The notes below the pieces were generated by a model, which saw only the letters and a list, made by a program, of their open reading frames with translations, searched no databases and was not told where the DNA came from. This document shows positions 23,891 to 32,261 of a DNA stretch of 38,409 bases, piece by piece. Source of the stretch: Variovorax sp. E3 (GTDB taxonomy: Bacteria; Pseudomonadota; Gammaproteobacteria; Burkholderiales; Burkholderiaceae_C); the NCBI RefSeq assembly GCF_016082275.1, contig NZ_MOWM01000064.1:1-38409 (forward strand), given 5' to 3'. The translations under genes were made by a program, and so were the position numbers. The number at the start of each line of letters is the position of its first letter. Positions within the stretch are counted from its first letter, which is position 1.

Positions 23891-24598
23891 TCAGAACGCA
23901 TGCATCGGAAGCGACACCACGCGCAATGCCGCGGCGAATCTGCTCAGGGCTGCGCGAATCGAGTGCTCCACCCGGTCTCTTGAATGGAAGCTATCGAGCT
24001 TCACGACGTCCATGTCCTTGAAGTTGTCCCGTTCGTTCGTGACGGCAATGAAAGGAACCTTCGCATCGCGGGCAGCGACCAGATCGCCAAGCGAATCACC
24101 GAAGAAGACCATCTCCATGCCTCGATGCCGGGCAGCGATTTCTTCCAGGGCCCTCGCCTTCTGCGTACCGCTTCCGTACACAGCGTCAAAGCGGCGCAGG
24201 AGATCGGCGCGCTGGAGTTGCTCGTGAATCTCCGCCTCGGGGGCCGTCGAGCTGATGTAGACGGGGCAGGGGCATTGCGCAACGAACTCCGTCACGCCAT
24301 CGACGAAAGGGGCGCCGGAAAGAGCTTCCTCCACGCATCGTGCATAGCGCGAGAGGTACTGCACCAGAATTGCCGGGGTGGGCTCCACGCCGATGATGGT
24401 CTCGAGTATCCCCGCCAGCTTCTCCCGCCTCGCAACACCGCCATGGCTCAGTATGTAGGCATCGATCTCGGCCGCTCTCTCCGGATGCTCCGAGAACATG
24501 GCCAGCATGGCCCTGCGCTTTGCCACATGGGACTTGATGACGACGCCATCGAAATCGAGGACGATCACAGAGGCCCCACCCACGTTCGAATTTCGCAT
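23891..24598 (-). CDS. HAD-family phosphatase
   Basis: The 235-residue HAD hydrolase has motif I VLDFDGVV with nucleophile Asp15 and Asp17, motif II in VYISSTAP (about 116-123), a Lys in GTQKARALEEI, and motif IV FFGDSLGDLVAARDA. The helical cap between motifs I and II is the phosphoglycolate-phosphatase type. HAD enzymes of this group dephosphorylate small metabolites. It is the last gene of the operon, 269 bases after the MFS gene. ATG at 24598 has GGGAG six bases upstream. With a kinase-like gene in the same operon, a phosphorylated intermediate is plausible. Confidence 0.85.
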   Translation of the reverse strand: MRNSNVGGASVIVLDFDGVVIKSHVAKRRAMLAMFSEHPERAAEIDAYILSHGGVARREKLAGILETIIGVEPTPAILVQYLSRYARCVEEALSGAPFVDGVTEFVAQCPCPVYISSTAPEAEIHEQLQRADLLRRFDAVYGSGTQKARALEEIAARHRGMEMVFFGDSLGDLVAARDAKVPFIAVTNERDNFKDMDVVKLDSFHSRDRVEHSIRAALSRFAAALRVVSLPMHAF

Positions 24599-24867
24599 TC
24601 TCAACTCCCGATTGAAGATCTGATCTCTGAAGCTCTTCTGCCGTTGGAGTGCCTGCTGCCGGGGTCCGCAGTGCACGCGCATCGATCTTTCGCGATGAAC
24701 GACTGCGTTGCCTGCAAGGAGGTTCCGGTGCGAAAACATCCGGATTGCAGATGTTCCGGGTGTTCCATGTGCAGGCACGCATGGCGCATGGCTACACCTT
24801 CGTGACCCGCCTGGTGCGAGTCCTGGGTTCGGATAGGTATGGAGGGTCAGCAGCGCATGGGTGGTCG

Positions 24868-26310
24868 TCACTCCTTCTTCCGTATCGATGCACTCGATCG
24901 GCGGTACTTCATGAAAAGCAGGAACGGGATGACCCCGAGATTCAGGATCAGCAGCAGGCGAAAGTCGAACAGGTAGGCCAGAAACGCCGCCTCGGTTTCG
25001 CCGTGGCCGGCCAGGTTCACGCCTGTGCGATGCGTCAGGATCGACTGCATCATCGAGACACCGGCGCTGCTGCCGAAGTTGCGCGACAGCGCGAAGAAGG
25101 CCGCGCCGTCCGAGCGCATCCCGGCCCCCAATGTGGAGAATGTGATGGCATTCAGCGGAGCGAAGACCAGGCCGAGCCCCGCTCCCAGGACGAGCCCCGA
25201 GACGATGATCGAGCCGGCTTGCACGGGCATGTTCAGGAGCACCAGCTGCAGAATGGCGGCGCCTGTGACCAGGAAGCCGGCGGCCATCATCAGGCGGGGA
25301 TCCACCCGGGCGATGATCCTTCCGGCAAACAGCATCGCCGCAAGCGTTCCCACGCCGGTCGGCGCCATCAGCACACCGGCGTCCGCGACGGCATAGCCCG
25401 CCACGTTGACCAGCATCTGCGGCAGGAGCGCGCGGGTGGAGAAAAGCAGCGCACCCACCACCGCCGTGAGGAACAGCCCGGTCACGTAGTTACGATCCGT
25501 CAGCAGCGCCCGATTGAAGAAGCCGCCCGAATCGCTGCGCAACGTATGCCGGATGAAGACCGCGAATGCAAGGATCATCACGGCGAGTGCGCTGACGAGC
25601 ATCGTCGAATCCAACCATCCGACGTGCTGCCCGGTGTCCAGGACGAGCTGGAGCAGGCCGATGGCAAGCGACATGCTCAGGAAGCCCGTGAGATCGAATG
25701 GCCGCATGGGCTCCGATGTCCGCTTGAGGGCACGCGTCGCGATGCCCGCGAAGGCAATGAGACCGACGGGAATGTTGATGTAGAAGATCCAGGGCCAGCC
25801 GTGATACTCGGTCAGGACACCGCCGATCACCGGCCCGAGGATGGGCCCAAGCATCACGCCGGCCCCCCACTGCGCGAGCGCCTGCGCCTGCTTGTCGGGC
25901 GGGTTGATATCGAGGATGAGCGCCTGCGAGATCGGGACCAGGACCGCACCGAAGCAGCCCTGCACCACGCGGGCAACAACGATCTCGGGCAAGCTGCCGG
26001 ACCAGGCACACCAGACGGAGCTCACGGTGAATCCCGCGATGGCGACCAGGTACAGCCGCTTGCGCCCGATGCGCGCGGAAATCCATCCGATCATCGGCGT
26101 GGCGATCGCCACCGCGACGATGTACGACGTGACCACGAGAATGGCCGCGTCCTGGCTCGCCCCGAATCCGCGCTGCATCTGCGGCAGGGCGACGTTCACG
26201 ATGGTGCTGTCGAGGCCCGTCAGGATGGTCGCGAGCATGATCGAGGCGGTCGCGACGAACTTGTTCGCACCGGTCATCGGCGGCAGGCGGAGCGTCTCGG
26301 CCTGATTCAT
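24868..26310 (-). CDS. DHA2-family (EmrB/QacA) MFS exporter
   Basis: The 480-residue protein has 14 predicted hydrophobic helices. DHA2 motifs are ATILTGLDSTIVNVALPQMQ (about 26-45; motif with Asp in helix 1), the helix 2-3 loop GWISARIGRKRLYL (motif A), RVVQGCFGAVLVP, and motif C-like GPILGPVIGGVL. Such transporters expel drugs or toxic metabolites by proton antiport in the inner membrane. Its start overlaps the kinase stop (ATGA), so it is translationally coupled. It probably exports the pathway product or a toxic intermediate. Confidence 0.9.
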   Translation of the reverse strand: MNQAETLRLPPMTGANKFVATASIMLATILTGLDSTIVNVALPQMQRGFGASQDAAILVVTSYIVAVAIATPMIGWISARIGRKRLYLVAIAGFTVSSVWCAWSGSLPEIVVARVVQGCFGAVLVPISQALILDINPPDKQAQALAQWGAGVMLGPILGPVIGGVLTEYHGWPWIFYINIPVGLIAFAGIATRALKRTSEPMRPFDLTGFLSMSLAIGLLQLVLDTGQHVGWLDSTMLVSALAVMILAFAVFIRHTLRSDSGGFFNRALLTDRNYVTGLFLTAVVGALLFSTRALLPQMLVNVAGYAVADAGVLMAPTGVGTLAAMLFAGRIIARVDPRLMMAAGFLVTGAAILQLVLLNMPVQAGSIIVSGLVLGAGLGLVFAPLNAITFSTLGAGMRSDGAAFFALSRNFGSSAGVSMMQSILTHRTGVNLAGHGETEAAFLAYLFDFRLLLILNLGVIPFLLFMKYRRSSASIRKKE

Positions 26311-26888
26311 TCAGGTGCTTTCGCCTTCGCACGGGCACGGCGGGCAATGGCCTGGATGTCGGCGATCACCTCCTCGTCCCTTCTGTTCGCGGTAGGAACG
26401 ACCTCGTCCGCCGCCGCGATGTAGAGCGGTGCACGCTCCTCGTAGAGCCGGTTGAACGAGGCCTCCGGATCGCCTGGATCGACGAACGCCGGCAGCCGCC
26501 CCGCGAACCAGCGTTGCCGGATGATCTCTCGCGGCGTATCGATCAGCACCAGCGGCCCCAGGCGGCGCAGCAATGCCAGGTTGACCGACCTGAACGGCGT
26601 CGCGCCGGTCGTCGCCAGAACGGCAAGACCCACCCCTGCCTGCGCCTCGTCGGTCGACCTCCCGACGAATGCGGCCAGGGCGCGCTCCTCGAGCTCGGCG
26701 AAATAGGCGCTGCCGAAGTCGCGGAAGATCCGGTGCGCCGGCAGCACCGCGCCGTGGTCGCTCGCATGCACCTGCTCCAGCAGACGATCCAGATCCGCGA
26801 AGCGCCACCCCTGCGACTTGGCGAGCATCGCGCCGTAGGTGCTCTTGCCGCTCGACTTGAATCCGATCAGGACAACGGCTTCGGTCAT
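26307..26888 (-). CDS. Shikimate-kinase-like P-loop kinase with altered active site
   Basis: This 193-residue protein of the shikimate kinase fold has a P-loop GFKSSGKST (9-17) and DLD at 32-34, as in AroK. Two shikimate-binding features are missing. The FRxxE Arg is replaced (FAELE, 63-67), and the GGG strand is ATTGA (92-96). The lid has GRLPAFVDPGD instead of RPLL. True AroK needs those residues, so another hydroxylated substrate is likely. It overlaps the SDR gene before it and the MFS gene after it by four bases each. Confidence 0.8.
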   Translation of the reverse strand: MTEAVVLIGFKSSGKSTYGAMLAKSQGWRFADLDRLLEQVHASDHGAVLPAHRIFRDFGSAYFAELEERALAAFVGRSTDEAQAGVGLAVLATTGATPFRSVNLALLRRLGPLVLIDTPREIIRQRWFAGRLPAFVDPGDPEASFNRLYEERAPLYIAAADEVVPTANRRDEEVIADIQAIARRARAKAKAPE

Positions 26889-27634
26889 ACGTACTGCTCG
26901 CCATGCGCGACCACGTGACTGCAGTCGACGATGAGTTCTTTCACCGAGGCGGCCGGCGACAGTGCCAGCAGAAACCTCACGCACGCATGCAGGTCGGAAG
27001 GCGGGATCTTCGCCGCATCGGGCAACCAGGCCTGGCGGGCGCTCTGGTCCGTGTGCACATAGCTCGGGCAAAGGGTCGAGACCTTCACGCCGTCCCTGGC
27101 GAGCTCCAGGCACAGCGCCTCGCCGTACGCGCGAAGCGCGGCCTTGCTTGCGGCATAGCCGCCGTTTCCCGCCTTCGGATGAACGGCCGAGCGCGACGCG
27201 ACGTTGATCACGTGGCCGGCACGGGCTGCCTTCATCACGGGCGCCGTGGCGCGCACGAGGTTGATCGCACCGAGCAGGTTGGTATCGAGCACCTGCCTCA
27301 GGTCCGCATCCGCGATCGCCGACGTGCCGCGACAGACGATGCCCGCACCATTGAATAGGACGTCCACGCGCCCCGTCTCTGCGATGACCCGCTGCATCGC
27401 ATGGGCCACCGCCTGCTCGTCGGCGACATCGAGCGGGCACCGGATCACGGCGGCGCCCTCGGCCTCCAGTTCCGCCGCGAGCGCCTCGACCCCCTCGGCC
27501 CTGCGCGCGACCAGCACGACCGCATAGCCATCGCCTGCCAGACCGCGGGCCACGGCGCGGCCGATGCCGCGACTCGCGCCCGTCACGATCGCCACCGGCC
27601 TGTCCTTGGCCCGGTGCATGTCTGTGTAGACCAT
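26885..27634 (-). CDS. Short-chain dehydrogenase/reductase
   Basis: The 249-residue classical SDR has the cofactor motif TGASRGIG at 18-25, NGAG at 95-98, active-site Ser near 147-149 and YAASK with Tyr160 and Lys164. The Arg-rich segment after the second strand (VARRAEG) suggests NADP(H). SDRs in Rieske-oxygenase operons commonly oxidise the cis-diol product, and that is the simplest role here. ATG at 27634 has GGAG ten bases upstream; ATG at codon 6 is an alternative. The 3' end overlaps the kinase-like gene (ATGA). Confidence 0.88.
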   Translation of the reverse strand: MVYTDMHRAKDRPVAIVTGASRGIGRAVARGLAGDGYAVVLVARRAEGVEALAAELEAEGAAVIRCPLDVADEQAVAHAMQRVIAETGRVDVLFNGAGIVCRGTSAIADADLRQVLDTNLLGAINLVRATAPVMKAARAGHVINVASRSAVHPKAGNGGYAASKAALRAYGEALCLELARDGVKVSTLCPSYVHTDQSARQAWLPDAAKIPPSDLHACVRFLLALSPAASVKELIVDCSHVVAHGEQYV

Positions 27635-27666
27635 CTTTGGGTTGCTCCGTTCAGGAAAGGCGCCGT

Positions 27667-28650
27667 CTAGTGCGCGTGAAGCATGCCGCGCATGCGCACG
27701 ATCTCGCGGTAGAGCTCGGGATGCGGCTCGAACACCTCGCGTCCATGGAGCCAGTAGTTGTTGTTCAGGAACATCATGGCGCCCACGGGGATCGTCACGC
27801 ACTCGACCTTCGGGTCCGATTCGATGGATTCGACGAAGCTGCGTAGGTAGGCCGCATCCTCGATCGACTTCGGAAAGATGAACTGGTCGGCGAACCGCGC
27901 GCACAGGTGCCCATGCCAGTCGAAGAAGATCGGCCTGCGCAAGGGCTCGCCGCGAACGTTGTTGCCCCACTGCTGCTGTCTCGGATCGTTCGCGGGCGGC
28001 AACTCGATCAGGAAGGGCTTGCGGCCCTGCGGCGCCTCGGCGAACCGGCGCACGTCGCCCCAGTCGTCGAGGTGCAGCAGGCGGTTGCGTCCTCCCTTGA
28101 CGTGCCGCTCGTGCGTCTTGCCGAAGACCAGCCAGTCGGTGGTGGGGTTCTTCGAGGCGGCACCGTCCGTGTGCATGCCGAAGGTGCGGTAGGGCTGGAA
28201 GAGGTTGCTGCTCTGCGGCGTCACGTCCTGGCTCTTCACCGGCAGGCGGGCGTAGAACTTTCCCGAGAGCACGTCGTTGTCGGGCGATCCGATCGCATGG
28301 GCGAGCGCGGTGATGAACCGGATCAGTTCCTCGTCGTTCGTGGTCGCCGCCGAGATGTCGAGCATGAAGCCGCCGCTGTGGCGGTCCTCGATCAGCCGGT
28401 ACAGCGCCTGGATGAACCCCTCGCCCCAGACACGCTGAACGACCTCGGTCACGTTGAAGCGGCTGTACGGAACGTACTCGAGCGAACGCGTCGTGATGTG
28501 GGCGGTCTCGTCCAGGAAGTGCCTGATGTCTTCTCGCTCCAGAACAATGCGTGGCAGCCGCCTGGATTCCGGGTGTGCTTCCACTCGATGGCTGGCAAGC
28601 GTGGTCGTGTCGGGGGGAGCGGCGTATGCCGCGCTGATGTGCTGGCTCAT
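27667..28650 (-). CDS. 2-oxoglutarate/Fe(II) oxygenase, CsiD/TauD-like
   Basis: The 327-residue protein has the iron-binding HxD at His160-Asp162 (FGMHTDGA) and distal His302 (NNNYWLHGREVF). The sequence NRLLHLDDW (188-197) closely recalls CsiD (glutarate 2-hydroxylase) and its clavaminate-synthase-like relatives. It also shares KTHERHVKGG before that block. These enzymes hydroxylate small carboxylic acids with 2-oxoglutarate as co-substrate. Its start overlaps the chorismate synthase stop (ATGA). Substrate is unknown. The context suggests a carboxylated ring or acyclic acid. Confidence 0.82.
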   Translation of the reverse strand: MSQHISAAYAAPPDTTTLASHRVEAHPESRRLPRIVLEREDIRHFLDETAHITTRSLEYVPYSRFNVTEVVQRVWGEGFIQALYRLIEDRHSGGFMLDISAATTNDEELIRFITALAHAIGSPDNDVLSGKFYARLPVKSQDVTPQSSNLFQPYRTFGMHTDGAASKNPTTDWLVFGKTHERHVKGGRNRLLHLDDWGDVRRFAEAPQGRKPFLIELPPANDPRQQQWGNNVRGEPLRRPIFFDWHGHLCARFADQFIFPKSIEDAAYLRSFVESIESDPKVECVTIPVGAMMFLNNNYWLHGREVFEPHPELYREIVRMRGMLHAH

Positions 28651-29765
28651 GTGCGGTTCTCCAGGGGGAATGGAAGGGCAGACGAAGCGGGATCGCGGGC
28701 GAGGCGATCGAAGTTCTGGGCGCGGTGGCGCAGCAGGTGGTCCATCAGAACCATCGCCACCATGGCTTCCGCGATCGGCGTCGCGCGGATGCCGACGCAG
28801 GGATCGTGGCGCCCGTGCGTGGAGATGACCGCGGCACGGCCTTGCGTATCGATCGTCCTGGCGTCGAGATGCAGGCTGGCCGTGGGCTTCAGGGCGATGC
28901 TCACACAGACGTCCTGCCCCGACGAAATGCCTCCCAAGATGCCTCCCGCATGGTTGCTCAGAAAGCCTTCCGGCGTGATCTCGTCCCGGTTGGCCGTGCC
29001 GCGCTGCTCGACCACGCCGAAGCCGGCGCCGACCTCCACGCCCTTGACGGCGCTGATGCTCATCAGCGCATGCGCCAGATCGGCATCGAGTCGGTCGAAG
29101 ATGGGCTCGCCCAGCCCCGCAGGCACGTTGCTGGCGACCACGTTCACGCGCGCGCCGATCGAGTCGCCGGCCTTCGACAGGCTCGCCATGAAGCTCTCGA
29201 TCTCGCCGACCTTGTCCGGGTCCGGGCAGAAGTAGGGATTCGTGTTGACGAAGTCAAGATCGATCGTGGAGGCTTTGATCGGGCCCAACTGGGCCAGATA
29301 GCCGCGCACCTGGATGCCGTGCCGATCGAGGAGGTACTTCTTCGCGACGCCGCCGGCGGCCACCCGGATGACGGTCTCGCGCGCCGAGGAGCGCCCGCCG
29401 CCGCGGTGCTCGCGCACGCCGTACTTGTGGAAGTAGGTGTAGTCCGCGTGCCCGGGGCGAAACAGGTCCTTGATGGCCTCGTAGTCCTTCGAGCGCTGGT
29501 TCGTGTTCTCGATGCGCAGGCCGATCGGAGTGCCGGTGGTCACTCCGTCGAGCACGCCCGACATGATCTTCACCGCGTCCGGCTCCTGCCGCTGGCTGAC
29601 GAAGCGGGAACGCCCCGTCCTGCGGCGCTCGATGTCGGGCATCAGGTCCTCTTCGCTGATGCGCAGACCGGGCGGACAACCGTCGATGATGCAGCCGATG
29701 CTGTCTCCGTGACTCTCCCCGTAGGTCGTGACCGTGAAGTTCTTGCCGATGGTGTTTCCTGACAC
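28647..29765 (-). CDS. aroC: Chorismate synthase
   Basis: This is a full-length 372-residue AroC, close to the E. coli type. Catalytic His19 is in TTYGESHGDSIG, His106 in FRPGHADYTYFHKYG, and FMN-site residues in HRGGGRSSARET. GGILGGISSGQD and GRHDPCVGIRATPIAEAM also match. The enzyme converts 5-enolpyruvylshikimate-3-phosphate to chorismate with reduced FMN. All key residues are present, so it should be active. It is odd for a core shikimate gene to be inside an oxygenase operon, since a housekeeping aroC is normally elsewhere. It starts 17 bases after the oxygenase beta gene. Confidence 0.95.
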   Translation of the reverse strand: MSGNTIGKNFTVTTYGESHGDSIGCIIDGCPPGLRISEEDLMPDIERRRTGRSRFVSQRQEPDAVKIMSGVLDGVTTGTPIGLRIENTNQRSKDYEAIKDLFRPGHADYTYFHKYGVREHRGGGRSSARETVIRVAAGGVAKKYLLDRHGIQVRGYLAQLGPIKASTIDLDFVNTNPYFCPDPDKVGEIESFMASLSKAGDSIGARVNVVASNVPAGLGEPIFDRLDADLAHALMSISAVKGVEVGAGFGVVEQRGTANRDEITPEGFLSNHAGGILGGISSGQDVCVSIALKPTASLHLDARTIDTQGRAAVISTHGRHDPCVGIRATPIAEAMVAMVLMDHLLRHRAQNFDRLARDPASSALPFPLENRT

Positions 29766-29782
29766 GCTGTGCTCCTGAACGA

Positions 29783-30286
29783 TTAAAGAATGATGCTGAC
29801 CATGCCGTGCGGCGTGAGCGTTTCGTGGTCGAGGATCGCCGTGCGCCGACGGATGCGCAGCTGCCCCTCGACCGTCACGAGCTCGTGCTCGTAGCGCCCG
29901 ATGAAGGTCTGAACATCGCCATGCCTGAAGCGATGAACCGAGAAGTTCGACGCCACATGGCAGACGCCCTCGTGCTCTGCGGCGAGCCGGATGTTGCTGA
30001 GCATGCGCCGCGTGCGCGAGACGGGGTTCTCCGCCCAGGCGCGCTCTCCGAGCAACAGACCGACGCGGTAAGCCAGGCGCTTGCGGTCGTCATGGATCAG
30101 CGTGAGATCGCGCGCGGGATCAGGCTTCGGGTGGTCGGTCGTCGGGACGACGTAGACCGCGTCCCCCGTGAAGAGATCGAGCCACTCCTTGAGCCGCCAT
30201 TCGTCAAGCAGCCGCGCTTCGTCGTACAGGAATCGGGTCAGCCGCTGCTCGAACAGAAAGCGCAAGAGATCGGTTTCCATCTGCAT
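29783..30286 (-). CDS. Rieske aromatic-ring dioxygenase, beta subunit
   Basis: The 167-residue protein has the SnoaL-like cone fold of ring-hydroxylating dioxygenase small subunits. Landmarks are LFEQRLTRFLYDEARLLDEW, WLDLFTGDAVYVVPTT, RVGLLLGERAWAENPVSRTR (with the conserved R.P.S.T.R-like stretch) and VASNFSVHRFR. Beta subunits stabilise the alpha3beta3 hexamer and help set specificity. It begins 13 bases after the alpha gene. The ending HETLTPHGMVSIIL is normal for the family. Confidence 0.92.
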   Translation of the reverse strand: MQMETDLLRFLFEQRLTRFLYDEARLLDEWRLKEWLDLFTGDAVYVVPTTDHPKPDPARDLTLIHDDRKRLAYRVGLLLGERAWAENPVSRTRRMLSNIRLAAEHEGVCHVASNFSVHRFRHGDVQTFIGRYEHELVTVEGQLRIRRRTAILDHETLTPHGMVSIIL

Positions 30287-30299
30287 GTCGCTCTCCCCT

Positions 30300-31565
30300 T
30301 CAGCCGTTGGCCCGCGCCAGCGCGGGGTCCGTGCGCCGCACCCATTCCCGCCAGAAGATGCGGTTCTGGAATTCGTCGGTGTGCAGGGGCTGCTCCCGCT
30401 TCATCCCGCGCGACAGATCGTTCCACTGCACGTCGGGCGCCGCGTATGCGCGCTGGCAGGACTCCAGGATCTCCACGTCGTCGGGCGTCCCGAAGCCGCC
30501 GGGGCCGACGAAGGTCAGCAGCGAATCGAGCCGCAGCTTGCGGGCCGCGTCGTCCTCGCCCTTCGGGGCCAGCGCCCACAGATGGATGGCGACGCGGTCG
30601 ACGGCGACCGGCTCGAAGGTGCGCAGCGTCACCGCCATGTTGTCGTTGACGATCAGGTTCGGGAAGATGAAGAGACCGCGATTGGTCTCGCACATGTCCT
30701 TGGCCTTCTGGTCTCCGAACTTCCGGTAGAGCGAGGCCCTCAGGGCGTCCAGGCGCTCGCGGTGGCTCTCGGGGAACGCGGGCGCCCACCAGGCGATGGG
30801 ACGCCCGCCCGAAGGCGGCGTGCTCTTGGCGACCGCGTGGCCCCCGCCCAGGTGCAGGACGGCGCCGGTCCGCTTGAACGCCGCCTCCTCGGTGCCCTCG
30901 CCGCTGAGGAAGTCCAGGTAGCGGCGGTGCGCAAAGGGCAGGTGGTACAGGTCGGTGCTGTTGTCCGCGAGCACCTTCCAGTTGATCTGCATGCTGTGGA
31001 TGTAGGACCCATGGACCACTTCCCATCCGGTCTCCAACTGGTCGCAGATCAGGTCCAGGTAATAGCGCGCGTCCCCGAGGTAGTCGTCGAGGGATTCGCC
31101 TTCGGCCGCGAAGTTGAGAAAGTAGAACCCCCGGTAGTTCTCGACGCGGCCGACCGGCACCAGGCCCAGTTCCGCCTGCGTGAAGCCTGCCCCGTAGGCC
31201 TCGATGCCGGGCACGCCGATCAAGGCCCCGGTGTTCGCGTACGTCCAGCCGTGGTACGGGCACTGGAAACGCACCTGGTTCCCGCTGGCGGCCGCGCAGA
31301 CCTGGGTCCCGCGGTGGCGGCAGGCATTCAGGTGCGCACGGATCTGTCCGTCGCCGTCGCGCACGAACAGGACCGATCGTCCAGCGACATTGCGCTTGAT
31401 GAAATCGTTGGGACGCGGCAGCTCGGACTCGTGCCCGAGGTATTGCCAGCACTGGGAGAAGATGGATTCCTTCTCGAGATCGAACAACCGGCGGTCCGTG
31501 AAGACTTCGGTGTTGACCCTGAAGGTCGCGGCGTCGGTGTCGTCGACAACATAACGATGTGGCAT
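30300..31565 (-). CDS. Rieske aromatic-ring dioxygenase, alpha subunit
   Basis: The 421-residue protein has a Rieske [2Fe-2S] site, CRHRG (Cys82, His84) and CPYHGW (Cys102, His105). The mononuclear iron site is DNSTDLYHLPFAH, with His208, His213 and the bridging Asp205. It is nearest in layout to anthranilate/benzoate-type oxygenases. No ferredoxin or reductase gene is in the operon, so electrons must come from components encoded elsewhere. ATG at 31565 (MPHRYVV) has GAGG upstream. A longer in-frame form lacks support. Gap to the preceding gene is 132 bases. Confidence 0.93.
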   Translation of the reverse strand: MPHRYVVDDTDAATFRVNTEVFTDRRLFDLEKESIFSQCWQYLGHESELPRPNDFIKRNVAGRSVLFVRDGDGQIRAHLNACRHRGTQVCAAASGNQVRFQCPYHGWTYANTGALIGVPGIEAYGAGFTQAELGLVPVGRVENYRGFYFLNFAAEGESLDDYLGDARYYLDLICDQLETGWEVVHGSYIHSMQINWKVLADNSTDLYHLPFAHRRYLDFLSGEGTEEAAFKRTGAVLHLGGGHAVAKSTPPSGGRPIAWWAPAFPESHRERLDALRASLYRKFGDQKAKDMCETNRGLFIFPNLIVNDNMAVTLRTFEPVAVDRVAIHLWALAPKGEDDAARKLRLDSLLTFVGPGGFGTPDDVEILESCQRAYAAPDVQWNDLSRGMKREQPLHTDEFQNRIFWREWVRRTDPALARANG

Positions 31566-31697
31566 CCCTTGTCCTCTAGATGAGCCGATGAAGAAATGGT
31601 CCGGATCCGGGCTGGTCCCGCCCATTGCAAGTCCCTTCGGCACGGCGAGCCCCACGCGCCGGGAGTGCCAGGGTGAAGGCTTCCTGCATGCGCGGCA

Positions 31698-32261
31698 TCA
31701 GCAACCCGCCGCAAGCCGTTGATAAAGCACGGCGCCGTCCGGCAAGGGGGTGTCCGGTGTCATCCCGTCGGCCACGCTGCACAGGAGCCAGAGTCCATTT
31801 CTCTGGCGATCCTGCCGCCGGTTCATCCACGGCAGCGGGCTGGCGTCGGGCACGCGCTCGGCCAGGACCAGCGCGCCCACGGTGGCCGGGGGCGCTTCGG
31901 CCAAGGCCGTCGCCACGAGCGCGTTCGTCGCCCCGGTCAATCGGCACGCATGCAGGCGGCAGACCCAGCGCGAAAGGTTCAGCAGCATGGGCCGCATCGC
32001 GCGGCTCGCGAGCGTGGGCTCACGCAGCAGCCGCTGGTAGCCTTCCTCCTCCAGGACGCGGGCGTCCCGCAGGCCGTAGAGCGTCATGTACCGCTGGGCG
32101 GCCCCGGAATGCGTCTGGCCGTAGCGCTGCGCCCAGAGCACGCCCGGGACCGAACAACGCTGCGGTACGTGTTCGTCGCCATGCCAGGCGTTGTACGCCT
32201 CGTCGTGCGCCGGCTCGACATCGTTCCAGAATGCGAGCAGCGCGGTCGCACGGTCACTCAT
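31698..32261 (-). CDS. EthD-like dimeric alpha/beta-barrel protein
   Basis: The 187-residue protein starts LLAFWNDVEPAHDEAYNAWH then GDEHVPQRCSVPGVLWAQRY. This is the dimeric alpha+beta barrel pattern (W.D..P..E..F..W...EH...R...PG....RY) seen in EthD-like and stress-responsive proteins of catabolic clusters. The second half may be another, degenerate barrel repeat. It has no catalytic residues I can name. It could bind a pathway intermediate or act as a cofactor-free oxygenase or isomerase. It overlaps the alcohol dehydrogenase gene by eight bases. Confidence 0.7.
   Translation of the reverse strand: MSDRATALLAFWNDVEPAHDEAYNAWHGDEHVPQRCSVPGVLWAQRYGQTHSGAAQRYMTLYGLRDARVLEEEGYQRLLREPTLASRAMRPMLLNLSRWVCRLHACRLTGATNALVATALAEAPPATVGALVLAERVPDASPLPWMNRRQDRQRNGLWLLCSVADGMTPDTPLPDGAVLYQRLAAGC

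Noticed and set aside
24599..24871. N-terminal extension of the HAD gene overlapping the MFS stop (GTGA)
   Set aside because: The extension has no domain and unusual composition, whereas the ATG at 24598 has a good ribosome-binding site and sits the right distance before motif I.
24649..26424. 591-codon plus-strand frame opposite the MFS gene
   Set aside because: Charged, His/Arg/Gln-rich, antisense to a clear 14-helix transporter; no domain.
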